Shown: positions 1 to 13,470 of the stretch, in pieces
Numbering within the stretch: the first letter of the stretch is position 1
Layout: every line of letters starts with the position of its first letter
Origin: Siphlonurus alternatus
Taxonomy: Eukaryota; Arthropoda; Insecta; Ephemeroptera; Siphlonuridae
Length of the DNA stretch: 64,000 bases
Assembly (NCBI GenBank): GCA_949825025.1
Contig: OX463786.1
Coordinates: 12,991,309-13,055,308, forward strand
Reading direction: 5' to 3'
The notes under the pieces: model-generated
Told to the model about the DNA's origin: nothing
The model's database searches: none
What the model saw: the letters and a program-made list of their open reading frames with translations, nothing else
Made by a program: the position numbers and the translations under genes

Positions 1-310
1 AAGTCAGCTGATTTTTCGATGTTCCCACCCGCTATACCAAACCTATGTAAAAAAAAAACAAACGTGAATTCGTTTTTTCACTATAATAAGAATAAGATTT
101 TTCAGGGAAAATTCCTTTACGGAACTTTGGTCCAAACTGAAAAATAAAGTAGATAATTCAAGATTTAGATTTTTTACTTGATTTATGACCGAGAAAAGTT
201 AAAAAAACACTTTGTTTCATTTTCAAGTGCAAGATGGAATTTAGCGACAAACAGTTGCGCAGCGAGAGCGCATCACTTGAAGCCTGTATATACAGTACAT
301 TGTAACTCAC

Positions 311-2771
311 CGATCTTGCTGCTAGACTCCTCTTGGACCCCCGCAGTTCCGTTTTTGATACTCTCCTTATCCTCCTCCACGCTTCCCAATTTCTTGAGTT
401 GCATCAACAATTGAATCAAGTCGTTTCTCTTTACGTCATTTTTGTCCCTAAACTCCATAGCCTCGCGTACCAAACCACGGAAGAAATTAACAGTACGATC
501 AGGTATGAATTTAAAACCAAAAAATCCTATAATGTCACCTACTTTGGGAGATATGAATACGAACATTGTAAGAATTCCTCTAAATAAAGATGGAGTCATA
601 ACTTCTCTACCCATTTGTCTAAATTTATTATTTTCGTCTTGCAAAGAATTGCATTTTAAGGCAAATGCACAAGATCCAACAACATCAGTAGTATAATTTC
701 CAGCTAAATTTTTAGCTTCAAATTCTGATTCTCCGGAGTCGATTTTACGTTGTAAGTTTGCCTTAAGTTCCTCGCATACTTCCATAATTAATGGATACAT
801 AATGTTGATTTTTCCTGTCGAAAAAATGGGGCTGATTTTGGAGCGTGCGTACTTCCATTGGGCGCCTTTCATACTGAATAAATTGTATGCTGAAATAATA
901 AAAAAATCTTACGTTAGTTAAAAATTTTGTGGGGGAAAAAGTGTTACATTACATAAACAAATAAATCGGGATTCTTAATCTCATAACTATTTATAACAAA
1001 AAAAAAAAATCGACCTTATATCAAAAGCACTTCAAGGTAACAAAAATAATTACAATATATGGTTGCTTTTTTTTTAATCTCATCTAGTTTAATTCATGTG
1101 TGGTTTGAGCTTTTATATTATGTAATGTCATACTTTACTTTTAAAAGGATTAGTGTAATAATTTTGACTACAAAATTGCATTCACATTTAGTAATATTTT
1201 TCGCATGTGTACACGTTTTGATATGTAGTTTTTTCAACAAAAATAATGCTTAAATTTTTGAAATAGTATTGTAATAGTGATATCATGTACTGTATAATTA
1301 TCAAAGGTGATGCTAAAACAAAACTTCGAGCTGGGCATAGAGACAGGAAGAAAAATATGAACCCAGCTATTCCCAAGAAGGTGAAAGTACGAAAAAATAC
1401 TCCCCTTACCCCCCACCCCATTTGGCTATAGTTCAGTTTAACAGATCTTAGTTTACGTGTAGATTCGACTACGAGCGGCGGCCATCTTGGACGTCATAAC
1501 ATGGCTAAGATAGGGGGCGCTAGTCTGTCTAGACGTATGTGGCATCATAGTCAGGCGTAAACTTTGATTTATTTTACTGTAGTTTTCATTACTATACCGA
1601 ACATCGGGTTGCTGTGTTCGCTGGCTTCTATATCATTGTTGACGAAACTTCCGAAGTCCTTGAGCATAATATGTTTGATCAACTCAGGGTCTCTCAGCAT
1701 TATGGCGGGTTGGCGCATCTTGAAGTAACCCCCGAACCTCTCGCCCTCAAGTTCTTGGTAAAGGGATTGGTAGTGGAGTCCAAACTGTGTCTTGAGGGTC
1801 ATCATGTCCAACATTGAACCGAAGAATGGAGTCGTCTGAAATCATTGGGAGTTAGGAGATTATTGTCACGTTATTATAGTCGTCTCGGCTTATTTGTGGT
1901 TTGACGTCACAAACTTTTTCCTTCATCCTCCAATATAATACTAATTAGAAGGTCACGTGACGTTAAACCAAAGATAAGCCAAAAAGACTATATAAAAAAA
2001 TAAAAACTTTTATGTAAATGCCATGGCAAATTTTTTGACGCACTCTTTCTTTATACATCATGCATTTCCATTTTCCATAAACAATGAAGTGTATGATTTT
2101 GATTTCAATGTGTACAATACAATTCTACGTTACTTATTTGGAAAGAATTACATCCTCCCCCTTCGGATAGTATGGTCCAGTGAATCAGTATAATAAATTA
2201 ATACTAAATTACTGAATTATGTATTTATTATTATACCCTATAATAGGAGGTATTATGAGTCCCAGCATTGACAGGTTTGAGTTGTATAATTGCAGCGTAT
2301 ATTGGGCGTGTTTCACGAAGCAGCTATATAGCCAGGTTTCTAACCACGTTTAGCTTAACCATGTTTAACTAGCTGGTTTAACACGTAAAATAGGTATAGT
2401 TAAACATGGTTAAGCTAAACGTGGTTAGAAACTTGACTAACTGCTTCGTGAATCGCGCCATGACGTCATAAAGGCAGGTAATGACATCTGGTGGATTTTA
2501 CCTGAGTGATTCTAAAAGTGTCATTGTTTTGATATCTGAGCTTTGCTACTGGCTAAAGTACACGTGTAGTTGAGTCATACTGATTCTATCGAGGAGGTTT
2601 TCAATGCCATCTCTTGGTGCGTTATGAAGTCAATATTACCTTAGAGACGGTCTTGACCCCCTGTTTGTTCCAGTAGTTGAAGGTTGATGTTGACCAATAG
2701 TAGAGCAGCAGGACGATGGTCACCAACAGCACCGCAGTGTCCACCAGCATACTGTCTGTCAAGAATCCCAT
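311..2771 (-). CDS. Cytochrome P450 gene A, CYP3 clan (CYP6-like), 5' part only
   Basis: Microsomal monooxygenase, N-terminal part. Exon 1 (2771-2640, 44 residues) gives a short N-terminus and a hydrophobic membrane anchor (about residues 9-26, with VLLVTIVLLLYYW). Exon 2 (1835-1598, 238 nt) has the TPFFGS, ELEGERFGGYF and RDPELIKH stretch typical of CYP6-type proteins. Exon 3 (889-311, 579 nt) has the C-helix WKYAR (W135, R139), the CAFALKCNS region and the acidic loop after MQLKKLGSVEEDKE. All junctions are GT-AG; introns are phase 0, 1 and 1. The I-helix, ExxR and haem exons are absent from 1-310, so the gene continues past the left edge. The start is fixed by the anchor peptide and by a TTTCAG acceptor two bases upstream of the ATG, implying a non-coding first exon. 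Closest in the window to gene B (shared MQLKKLGSVEEDKE tail). Family assignment is firm; the exact CYP name cannot be given. Confidence 0.9.
2304..2459. mobile_element. MITE family C copy 1
   Basis: Inverted arms CCAGGTTTCTAACCACGTTT and its complement, with TTTCACGAAGCAG and CTGCTTCGTGAATCGCGCC at the ends; core TTAACACGTAAAATAGG. In gene A intron 1. Confidence 0.7.
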
Positions 2772-2860
2772 GTCTGAAAAAAAAGAGAATCAATAAATTA
2801 ATATTTAATAAATATAATACAGACCAAAAACGAAATAAAATAGAAGTAAAAAATATTGGG

Positions 2861-3190
2861 AGGTGAAGCGCAGTGCGCTTGACCGAGTCTCGTCAGATCA
2901 TCGAAGTCAAGCATGTCGAGCGTGGTTAGTACTTGGATGGGTAACCATTTTAAACAAAAACCACGTTTCCCACCCATGAGAGGTAAATCGTTGCGCTATG
3001 TGTTTCCCCTGGCTTTGGACTATTGCACTTTCGGTTCATTGATAAAAGCTGTAGCGTTCATCCTGACTGAGGTTTCCACATTTCCCTCAGTCACAGGCAA
3101 ATGTTGGGATGGATTGCAAGGCCATGGCCACCCCCGTTCCGGAAGAGCCCGTAAAACGCTCAAGTTAAGATTTCGGAAGGTTCGGGGTTT
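2861..3190 (+). mobile_element. SINE with a 5S rRNA-derived head
   Basis: Positions 2889-2947 track the internal-control half of eukaryotic 5S rRNA: CTCGTCAGATCATCGAAG, then GTGGTTAGTACTTGGATGGG. The 3' third of 5S is replaced by unrelated sequence, then by a domain at about 3060-3150 (CTGAGGTTTCCACATTTCCC, CAGGCAAATG, GGCCATGGCCACC) that two tRNA-headed SINEs in the window also carry. It lies in the presumed 5' UTR intron of P450 gene A. It is not a functional 5S gene. Confidence 0.75.
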
Positions 3191-3693
3191 CAAAATAGTA
3201 TGTAATTAGTAACTAGAAGTATCCAATAAGATTTGTTAAAAAAATAATAGTCATTACAAAATAACCCTAGGAATGATTTAAGTGAGAACATATATATATA
3301 TAATATTATAATATAATGCGTATTATTTTTATCAATGATCTTAATTAACCTGTAATGAAAGTAATATAATGAAGTACAAATATTGATAAGTTAAAGCTGC
3401 ATGATCCATGGAAAGTTTTAATAAAAAGATATTAAAGATATATATACGCGATGATAACGTCTTTACTGTGTTAATATTATTATCTCTTTTGAGCTCACAG
3501 ATAACACTTTGTGCCTTCTCATGAAACAATCATAAACAGTTTGAAACAAGTCAATTAAACCTTCTATAGTATCACCTTATCTTATTACAATACTTTTCAA
3601 TAAATTTCAGTCAACGCTCGTAATCGACAACTTGAATTAAATTTCTGGACCCAGGATCTCCAGTAATGAACTGTCATTTTTTTTTAACTGTCT

Positions 3694-3943
3694 AAAGGTG
3701 GATTTACATGGCGATTTTTATCATGCGACGCGACGCGAATAACGCGCACTTGCTGGTAGCATCCATTGGTGGCCATATTTGGCGATTAAAAAAAAAAGAG
3801 CATCGTAATTAGCGCGATTCCAGGCCAAGGATTTTGTAGATACAAAATCTTTGTTCTAGGCGAATTCGCCGCCGAATAGGATTTCACAACTTTTACGTCA
3901 AAATCGCGTCACATCGCCGTTATCGCCATCTGAACCCGCCTTA
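3694..3943. mobile_element. MITE family E copy 1
   Basis: GGTGGATTTACATGGCGATT at the left and CGCCGTTATCGCCATCTGAA then CCCGCCTTA at the right; many CG dinucleotides (GCGACGCGACGCGAAT). In the presumed 5' UTR intron of gene A. Confidence 0.65.
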
Positions 3944-4754
3944 ACACCCTTAAAATCGTGCCACAAAATCATTTTATATATATTATTATTATTATTGTAT
4001 AATTTTGAAAGCAAAAACTGGAACAGTTGCTCTGATGCGTTTGTTCTGCTATAAATAGAATTTCAAGTGTTTAAAACTTTAAAATTTATTTCACCTTTTC
4101 ATGTTTCCATAACTCATCATCCCACTTTGATTTCATCTCTCCAGAAAACATGACACTATAAGGTATTAAACTACCCAAGGCGTTAACTTTAATATTGCAA
4201 CAAGATCTGAGATTTTAGTTACGTATTACAACAGTCAGGCTTCAGTATAGTTCTGTGGGTGGCTTTAGCCAAGGTCAATATATTATATACATATAATTTT
4301 ATCAACATCCTGCAACTACATACATAATATCACATCACTGATGTATGGTCAATTTAATTAGAAATTATATTTTGAAAGTAGCCGGTACAATGCACTTACA
4401 CCTAAACTGCTACTGTAATATAATATCGACTATGATTCTATTAATAGAACTTGCATATCCCATTCACTAACTTCATACCAACAAATATAAAATAATAATT
4501 ATTGTGGTTAAATTTTTTGTTATAATTATCATTTTCAGGAAAAAAAATATATAGAAAAAGTATCCATAGTTATATTATTATTTTGTTAATTTTGTTTTTT
4601 AAAATTTGATTATCTATAGCAATGAACTTGATTATTAAACAACTAGGCCCATATAATTCTCTCTTCAAATAACATAATTTTAATATTTTCATAGTAAAAA
4701 AAAAATGCAATTATCTTGCAGTCAATAATGATAAAATTGCATCAATATTCTTAC

Positions 4755-4864
4755 CGTTGTTACTGAGCGTTCACTGCTACCACCAAACTCGCTCCTTCGT
4801 CGCGCCTCAAGTGCTAAAATGTTTTCATCCAAATAAGATCCTCGCTTGAATATATGCGCATGCG
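4755..4864 (-). promoter_or_regulatory. Candidate core promoter and non-coding first exon of P450 gene A
   Basis: A TGCGCATGCG palindrome at 4855-4864 lies about 100 bp upstream (on the minus strand) of a good 5' splice site, ACG|GTAAGA at 4755/4754. The sequence between is GC-richer than its surroundings. The donor could join the acceptor at 2774-2776, two bases before the gene A ATG. The palindrome matches the established NRF-1/Erect-wing site (TGCGCATGCGCA). The promoter and exon are inferred from arrangement; no transcript evidence is available. Confidence 0.5.
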
Positions 4865-5994
4865 TGGATTGACTTAAAAAAAGTATGATATCATTTACAT
4901 TGAATGACGTAATTAAATCTTTAGGTGTAGCCCTAATGCGTGTGCGTAATATCAATATTATTGTACAACTCGAGACAGCATGAACGTTAATGCATGGCGA
5001 ATGAATGCGTTAATACTTGGTTTTCTGGACAGCTTCAAGAGACAGTTAAAGAGATGCAGTTTTAAAAATTTGGAACTTCAAAGTAAAAAACTCACTAAAT
5101 TTAGCCATCCCAAAAATATTCAAGTTCATTACACCTTCATAATTAAAATTTTTATCCGACTGTTTAATTACACAAACAGAGCAAAGTAACTTTCCCGCTT
5201 TCACGAGCTGTACATATAAAGAAGTTCTTTCACAGATATTGTAATTTGCATCGCACTCTTTAAAATATTTTAAATCACTTCTTATTCGTGCATAATTAAT
5301 AATTTGTTCCACAAAACATTGACTATAATTTTACAGGACCGTTCTTTTTGAGTGGTGTAATTGAAGATATAACTTTCATCTTATCTCAACAAAACTTTTT
5401 TTTAAAGAATAGTGATAATAGATTTAACTAATGTATATTAGACACTGTAAACTTCTGTATGTAGAAAATTTATATTTTTATTTAATATTTGCTAATTTTG
5501 CTATTTTTTTATTATAAAATAAAAAAATCAATAAAGAAGAGTAGAAGACATAAAAAATGTTTATTTCAATTGTTTCGCGTCATTCATCTTTATTCTCTTT
5601 ATTTTATATTAATTATAATGATATAGCTGGAAATGAAAGAAATTACACTAATTATCTATATAGTTAAAAATATTTAACGTGATTATTGATATTTTTTATT
5701 CAATTGTTATTAATATATTTATAGCATTTTTCTTTGAAAGAATATCATTAATAAAACGAGACATACATATTATAGTTGGTGGTCAATAGACCAACAAATT
5801 GTTACACTAAAATAATAGAATAAATTGCATAATATTTTTATTATTTGAGCACATTTATTTACATTCAAATTGTCCTCTAATTATTGTTACAACAATATTT
5901 TAGGTCCACTACAAAAAATATAATAGCAATAGCTGATAACATGATTTTATTTTCGTCAATCGGTGGCTTCAGTTGATTGCTATATTCTCTTCGG

Positions 5995-8900
5995 TTAGTC
6001 CACAAGCTTCTTCACGTTGATGTGAAGACCTCCTACAGCGCTTGCCATGAAGAAGTTTGGGTCCAGGACTACGGGATGCTGCGTCTTGTCCGATCTTGTC
6101 ACCTCGAAGTTCAAAATTACGGTCGAGAGAGCAGCCTTTACCTGGGCCAGTGCGAAACGTATACCTGAAATATTGAAACGTGTTATTATTAGTAAGTTTT
6201 GATAGTTTGCTATAAAACAAAATGTTTTGAATTGCATCGAGCTGTATTAATTGACATACAAGATTATTAATTATAATTATTGCGTTCTTTAGTAATGTTT
6301 TTAGTCCAGGAATTCAGGAATTATATACTGCGAGACAATCAGTCGCATGTCAGCTGACCCAGAATATGCTTTTATTTTATTAAGTATATAATTATATAAA
6401 GTGCGATTCACGAACCAGTTAGCCAGTTTTCTAACCACGTTTAGCTTAGCCACGTTTAACTAGGTGGTTTAACACGTAAAAGAGGTATAGTTAAACGTAG
6501 TTAAGCTAAACGTGGTTAGAAACCTGGCTATCTTCTTCGTGAATTGCACCCATAATATATAATTATGCATTGAGAATATTTGTAAAAAGCCTTTTAAATT
6601 TTGTCTCGTACTTATTGTGGGGAACCACATTTTTACCATCTATCGTTTGTGTCTTGGGTCATATGAGCCATAGAAATAAAATAAATTATTTTGAAAACCC
6701 CTTGAACACCTCTTTGCATGGTGCAAGTGGAACAATGGGGGGTAGGAACTGGTGAGGTTTGGTAATGTCACCCTATGTGGGCCTTCTAAGGGAGACCCTC
6801 AACCCCTAGTCACCCCTCCTCCACCCTGTTCGTGATTTTCACCCTTAAAAACACATAACTTACCGATACAACTCCTCGGTCCCTCGCCGAACGACAAATA
6901 GGTGCAGGGTGCTCTGTTCTTCTTATTCTCGTCATTAAAACGGTCAGGGTCAAACCTTTGAGGGTCAGGGAAATATTTGGGGTCGTAGTGAAGGGCGTAG
7001 ACTGGCAGGGCGACAGGGGTGCCAACCTCGATCTTGACGTCCGTACCGGGCAGTTGGTAGCGCTGCGTGCATGTTTTCGTAAGAACTCCTACGGCGGGGT
7101 ACTTGCGCAGCGTCTCTGTGATCAAAAGATACATTTTTAATAATCAGTTTTTATTACATGACTATGCCTTCTGTGTACGTTTCTGTTCATTGACATTTTG
7201 CCATGGAGCTAAGTGGTTAGATATACTGTACACTGTACAGGCTATATTAAATTGCAATGATTTTCTTAATTTTGAAGATATTGTATAAATTATCCAGCAA
7301 TTCAAGGAACGCTTGCTTTAGGTTTAAGCTAAGAAAGGCTAGTATATAAAAAATATACGATATAAAACTGAATTGAAAATTAAATTAAATATAAAAAAAC
7401 TTATCGTTGTACGAGTTGACGAATGCACTGAGCCCCTATCGCACCGCAACCTGCAATACTCATGTACACAAAAGGTTGCATACCCTGAAGGGTATACAAT
7501 CGTGTAGAAAACATACAAAGGATCTAAATATACTTTATCCAGTATCTCAAGCCCTGTTGAATCTGTCACAGTATAGGGAAAATACACACGGTCTGTGGGT
7601 GAGTGTAACCACCTAATTTTTCTTCTTCAGATTTTTTTTTCTGCCTACATCATTGTCTACACACTAAATTTAACTTACCGTGGAACACACAGTCGAGGTA
7701 GGCACACTCTCTCAAAGCATCGTACGTCAGTTTACCGTCATTCTCGGCCACTTTCTTCCTCAACTCAACTCGCAGTTTCTTCTGAATGTCGGGGTTGACG
7801 GCGAGCTCGTGCAGTGCGAAACTTAGAGCGATGGAGGAGGTCTCGAAACCATCAGCGAAGAAACCAAACGCTTGGGCCGTCAGTAAGTCATGTGTAAACT
7901 CTGCATTAGACGTTTTCGAGCAAAATAAATAAATTAATACAAAGTTATGATTATTTTTTTTTTTTTCAGAATCCAAAACTATTTTCATTAACAAGTGACA
8001 TCATAATCAAGCGTGATCATCATCCTTTTTTTTAAAGGTGATCTATGCATCCTAGCTAGGTTACGTTACCTTTTTTTTTAAATTCAAAGTTCATAAGTAA
8101 CGGATGCATGGTCCCCTCCAAAAATTCATATATGCACATATAAAAATGCATATATAAATGTATATATATACATTTCACAGCTGATTTTGCTGATCTGATA
8201 AATAAATATCTCATTTTTAAAGGACCTGTTCACCTTGGGACTATGAGCAACCCGGGGTGAACAGGTCCTTTAATTTCATCCCCTAACTCACCCAATTTTG
8301 CAGTTTTATCCTCGTACACCCCCGCATCTCCTCCCCCAGTTCCATTCTTAATATCCTCTTTATCCTCCTCCACGCTTCCAAGTTTCTTAAGTTGCATCAA
8401 CAGTTGAATCAAGTCGTTTCTCTTTACGCCATTCTTTTCTCTGAACTCCATAGCCTCACGAACCAAACCGCGGAAGAAATTAACAGTTGAATTTGGTACG
8501 AATTTTAGACCAAAATTAGCAAGAAAATCACCCATTGCAGGACAAAATAAGACCATCATAATAACAAAACCTCTTAAAGGACCAGGAGTCATCATTTCTT
8601 TGCCCATTTTTCTAAATTGATTATTCTCGTCTTGAAAAGAATTACATTTAAGAGCAAACGCACAAGATGCTACCACATCATTAGTGTAATTTGCAGCTAC
8701 ATCTTTAGCATTAATTTCTGGATTTCCCGAGTCAATTTTACGTTGTAAGAAATCTTTGAGATCATTACAGACGTCTAGCATTAACGGGAACATATTACGG
8801 ATTTTGCCGGTAGAAAATATAGGACTGAACTTTGAGCGAGCGTGCTTCCATCTTGCTCCTTTCATGCTGAATATATTGTTTGCTGAAAAATAAAATATAC

Positions 8901-11006
8901 AATTAGTACCTTTTTTAAGTGACATTGATTTTAAATAATTGTATTATTATTATTCAATTTAGGAATTTACAATATTTTTAATTTTTGTAAAGGATTTTAC
9001 AATCGTCATCTTGGAAAATTTCGCTTTGTTGTCTTTTTAATTATCATGTTCCATAAGAATAACACAGGGCGTGGTGATTCACAAGACTACAAGAGCTGGG
9101 AAATTTTTCAAGGCGACGAGTGTACGTTAAATAGTACAAAAAGTGGCTATGTTATGTCCACATAAGACGCTAACAGATAACGAAACTTAATTATCTTTAT
9201 TATACCCAGTGTATACCACGTGACAGCACGAACGTTGCTTATGCCATGTATAGTTCAGCGTTGTCTCGTAGTTTATGAAATAGAGAACTTAAATTTTTAA
9301 CAATATTTATAAACAAAATGGACAACCTGTATGACAAATTTTTATTGCAGAAATGAATAGAGGGTACCAAATTGTACTACTCCGATTTTTTTCAGATTTT
9401 TTTGAGACCCAGAACTATTTTTAAATAATTATGGAAAATTATGTAAGTTAAGTTGGCACCCCTGAATCCTTAATAAAAAGGACGCCTTTCAATAATTATT
9501 TAAAAATACTTCTCTGGAACTCAAAAAATCTGAAAAAAATCAGAGTAGCATGAATTGGTAAAAAAATTTCATGCAGGTTGTCCATCTGTCCATACTGTCC
9601 CAAAATATCAAATATACAAATCTCTGTCCTTTTCCAGCTTCAGCAAATCAGACAGACTTAGCGTTCTAGCCGTGCTGAGGTGTAGGTTATACAGTCACTC
9701 ATTCCATTAATTTTAAATTGAGTCAATCAAAGTAAAAGTAGCCCTATACTTTAGCCAATCAAGTTTAGAATGGAGTCATATTTTTAAAAAATCACCCCAA
9801 ATTCGACTCACCGAACATGGGGTCACTTTTCTCACTGACATGGACGTCATTGTCAGTAAAAGAGTTGAAGTCCTTGAGAACGACGTGTTTGATCAGGTCA
9901 GGATCTCTCAGCATGATGGCGGGCTCTCGCAGCTTGTAGAAACCTCCGAACTTTTGTCCTTCCAGCTCGTAGTACATGTCCTCGTAGAGAAGACCGAACT
10001 GGCGCTTCAGGAAGATCGCGTCGCCAATGGAGCCAAGCAATGGAGTCGCCTGTAAAGAAATTAATTAGGTTTACAGACCCTGAGTTTATAGCCAATTTTC
10101 GGGGATTGGAAGTAAGATTGTAGGTCTGTTCGTAAATCCCCCTTGCTCGGTGTACACTTTCTGCACCCAATCGACCTTATATCCAATGTACATAAGGTCG
10201 ATTGGGTGCAGAAAGTGTACACCGAGCAGGGTTTACGAACAGACATTTTATCATGAATTTTTTTAAGTAACGTAAAAGGTGGGCGTAACATGTTATGAAA
10301 CTTAAGAATATCTCATACTAATAATTGTACTGTTGTCGCCTTAGAAAATTGTCCTTTGCAGCTATGTTTATCATCATGCCCCGTAAGATAACACAGAGCA
10401 TGCCATGGCCGCAAGTGAAATATTTTCCAAGGCGATGAGTATACAATTAATGTCATCTTAAAAGAGTATCTCGCCTTGAAAATGGAAAATTATTCAGCAT
10501 CCAAATTTTTGTGGCTTAATTGTATTATTAAGTAGTAGCGAGATAATCAGATAAAGTGGACACACAATATGAATGATTGTTTCAGTGTACCTTCATGTTA
10601 TAAAAGACAATATTTTAATTGCTTTTAGTAAAACGTCAAAAAAATATTTAGAAAGAAACGTGTAAACGAAACAACTTTGATGGTGACTGGACATTCATTG
10701 TTCCCCCTTTTTCCTTCCTTGCTGTATTGACCATCTTGAAATATTTGAAAATATAATTTTTTACATGCAGTGAGATTTTTTTACCCAAAAATACTACAAC
10801 ACTCATCTGATAATGTCGTTATATTGACGCTATTTCACATTAAAATCTGAATATTTGATTATTTACGTTACCTTTTTGACGGTCTTGACACCTCTGTCCC
10901 GCCAGTAGTTGAAGTTACAGACCGACCAATAGTAGAGCAGGAGCACCAGTGACGTCACGAGCACCGCCGTGTCCGCCAGACACGAGTCAGCCATCAACAC
11001 GCCCAT
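5995..11006 (-). CDS. Cytochrome P450 gene B, CYP3 clan (CYP6-like), complete
   Basis: Haem-thiolate monooxygenase, probably ER-anchored, of the clan that includes insect xenobiotic-metabolising CYP6 enzymes. Coding exons: 11006-10872, 10049-9812, 8882-8292, 7900-7679, 7115-6864 and 6164-5995, total 1608 nt, 535 residues, a usual length for the family. All introns are GT-AG; the first is phase 0, the rest phase 1. Visible motifs: anchor VLVTSLVLLLYYW near the N-terminus, C-helix WKHAR (W136, R140), I-helix ADGFETSS (337-344), K-helix ETLR (E396, R399), FDPDRF before the haem loop, and FGEGPRSCIG with haem-ligand Cys478. The stop lies 44 bases before an AATAAA (5946-5951, minus strand). The ATG follows a CAG acceptor by two bases; the likely non-coding first exon ends at 12989. 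Substrate unknown. No frameshift or missing catalytic residue seen. Confidence 0.93.
6401..6550. mobile_element. MITE family C copy 2
   Basis: Ends GTGCGATTCACGAACCAG and TTCTTCGTGAATTGCACC with the same TAACCACGTTTAGCTTAGCC arms. In the last intron of gene B. Confidence 0.7.
8996..9127. mobile_element. MITE family A copy 1
   Basis: About 130 bp with imperfect terminal inverted repeats: CATCTTGGAAAATTTC on the left and AAATTTTTCAAGGCGACGAG on the right; internal ATAAGAATAACACAGG. In gene B intron 2. No coding capacity. Confidence 0.65.
9319..9585. mobile_element. MITE family F copy 1
   Basis: TGGACAACCTG and CAGGTTGTCCA ends; arms with ATTGCAGAAATGAATAGAGG and CAGATTTTTTTGAGACCCAG. In gene B intron 2. 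Confidence 0.65.
10123..10244. mobile_element. MITE family B copy 1 (long hairpin)
   Basis: Nearly self-complementary: GGTCTGTTCGTAAATC and CGGTGTACACTTTCTGCACC return inverted as GGTGCAGAAAGTGTACACCG and GGTTTACGAACAGAC around a short loop. In gene B intron 1, directly upstream of exon 2. Confidence 0.75.
10324..10447. mobile_element. MITE family A copy 2
   Basis: Ends TTGTACTGTTGTCGCCTTAG and TTTTCCAAGGCGATGAGTAT; internal CATGCCCCGTAAGATAACAC as in other copies. In gene B intron 1. Confidence 0.65.
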
Positions 11007-12540
11007 ACCTGAGAGGGACATTGTATATTAGTCATTTGTGCATTAAGTGGAATGCACTTTACATAGAGGTTCTATTAAAATTCAAGTTTTTTCCCGATAA
11101 AAACTAATTCACTTTGGTGTCCAGTAAATAGAGAAGACTTCCATTTAATGAAGAGAATAGCATGTGGATCTTCACAATGTCATTATTTCAAGATGAAAAA
11201 ATTCCTTGAGTAATTTTAATATGGCTATAAAAAAAAGGGTGTTAACATTTTTTTAAAAAAATTGACATAAAAATGTTAAAAAATACTTCTATTTTATTAA
11301 AACTATTTTGCAACGTTCTAGTCCTTATCTTGTGACATTCATAATTCATAATCATTTTATTAATTTTATTTATTATTTTATTCATAATTATTTTATTTTA
11401 TTCATAATCATTCGTGCAATCTACAAAGTTCTAGGTTCAAATTGAGAAAAAAAGGGTCTGGTTTAGAGATATGTTAATGTTGACAGCGCTACATTAATTT
11501 CTACTATATTCATTCTTTTTTATTCAGCTAGACCATGCATCAACTTTAAATATTGGAACCTTGAACCAATTGATACTCCACTATAATATTATAAATCTTT
11601 ATTTATATACTCCCCCCCCTTCGCCAATAAATATAATTAAGAATGCCTCGTCGAGTGTTAAGTGAAAAATATACAGTCAAAGTGTTTGTTAAATAAATGT
11701 AACAAGATAATGATCTGAACTTAATTGATATTAATATCGTAGCTTTTCTTAATGCTTTGTTATCTGTCAACCATGATGAAGGCAAAAAATATTAACTTAA
11801 AGATTATTAAATAAACAAAATAATGTTATAAAAAATGGAGATAAAATTAATAATGTAAGATAGTGGAAATGACTGCAATACACTTGACAATAAAAATAAA
11901 CTATGTGAAAGATTTTTGTTACCATGTGAATAATCAGTATGAAAAATTAAATTTTATTAATATTGATTGATAAAACAAAATGAAAAATAAATAAATAAAT
12001 AAATACAGTCCAACAGATCTTAGAATACCTGTAGACACTATGGCGCCAGCTCCAGACAGTCTAGACTGAATGGCGGCATCCATAAGATCCTTAATATTTA
12101 TTTTCAAGATGTCCGCCGCGCGCAGTTGAATCCACAGGTAAACTAAGATTTGTAATACTGTAAGCTCGTGGTAATTTACATAATATACACCTCGAGACAG
12201 CAACAACTTTACCTCCGCCGATCAGGCGCGGATCCGGGGGGGTGGCTGAGGAGACCCCTACCCCCGAATTTTTTTATTTAACATGGGCAATATAGGCATT
12301 TTTCAATTTTTTTTAACATTGGCCTTATGAAGGCGTCCCCCCCCCCCTTCTTCCCGCCTCCGAAATTTGGTTCTGGATCCGCGCCTGCCTCTGATCTGTT
12401 TGTGAGAGGTGTGTTGAAATAGAATGATTTTGAGATTACCAGCCTGCATGGGTATATCCTTAACTCCTCCTAAAAGTTGCAAATCTGCATCTCTTTGTCT
12501 CTTGGAAGAGGGGGGTTAATGTTGGTGCTTTCACGAAATA

Positions 12541-12660
12541 TATACACTCGTCGCCCTGGAAAATTTCCCACTTGCAGACATGCCCTCTGTGTTATTCTTA
12601 CTGAGTATGGTGATTAACAAGACCGCAAAATAAAATTTTCAGAGGCGACGACTGTGCAAT
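12541..12660. mobile_element. MITE family A copy 3
   Basis: Ends TATACACTCGTCGCCCTGGA and TTTTCAGAGGCGACGACTGT; in the presumed 5' UTR intron of gene B. Confidence 0.65.
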
Positions 12661-12988
12661 CAATTTGAGTTAAGTTAATATTTTAATACCGGCCTTTTTA
12701 AAGGTCTAAAGGATCTCTTACCGGTACAATTTGGACTTTTGAAGCGAGTGGACTTGCAATTCCTTAGACTTGACCGTGCTAATGTTACGACCATTATTAA
12801 ATTTGAAAAAAAAAAAAAAATAAAAAATAATAGGGTAATAAATTTACTACCGATTAAAATTGTTGTATTTGTAAATATGCAGAGTTGACATTAATTTGTT
12901 TGTATTTCTTTACGTTTTTCGTTTCATTTATAAACCAAAAGTACTGTAACTATAGAACCTTTTCTACAGTGAAGTTACTGAAACTTAC

Positions 12989-13108
12989 CTCCTTTTTTAG
13001 CGTTTCACAGAGCCTAGTTGCTCTCGTCCTCTGTATCCTCTAGACAACAATTCTGGACAAGATAAGGCGCAGTTGATACTGATGTTATAATTTGGTTCTG
13101 CGCATGCG
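12989..13108 (-). promoter_or_regulatory. Candidate core promoter and non-coding first exon of P450 gene B
   Basis: TGCGCATGCG at 13099-13108 is followed, about 110 bp downstream on the minus strand, by the strong donor GAG|GTAAGT at 12989/12988. A CATCAGTATC stretch about 25 bp after the palindrome resembles an arthropod TCAGT initiator. The donor could splice to the acceptor at 11009-11011, two bases before the gene B ATG. A second donor-like site (CCG|GTAAGAG near 12720) could mark an alternative or additional leader exon. Confidence 0.5.
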
Positions 13109-13470
13109 TGGTCATAAGTAAATTTGTTTTTTAAATTTATTAAACGTAATTGAAATTTTGCAGATTCATCTCTCGCTTGACCTTTCAATGATACGTAAAT
13201 AAATCACATAAATTTTGGCTGATATGGCCTTCAATATTATTTATGTGCAGTTTTTCACATAAATTTTAGCCTGGCCTGACATTCAATAACACTTACTGCG
13301 TAAAATTCTGCCAGCGTGTCATAAATTATACGCATAGTTTATTGCTAAAATTTTTGTTTATATGATTATCAATTATATACAAAAAGTACAGATTTTCATA
13401 TTTTTTTTACTGGCTTCGTTTTCAATTATTTTTTTATCACTGATAACATTACTTGTATATAATATACAAA

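Noticed and set aside
2889..2947. A functional 5S rRNA gene
   Set aside because: Only the internal-control half matches; the 3' part of 5S is replaced by SINE body sequence.
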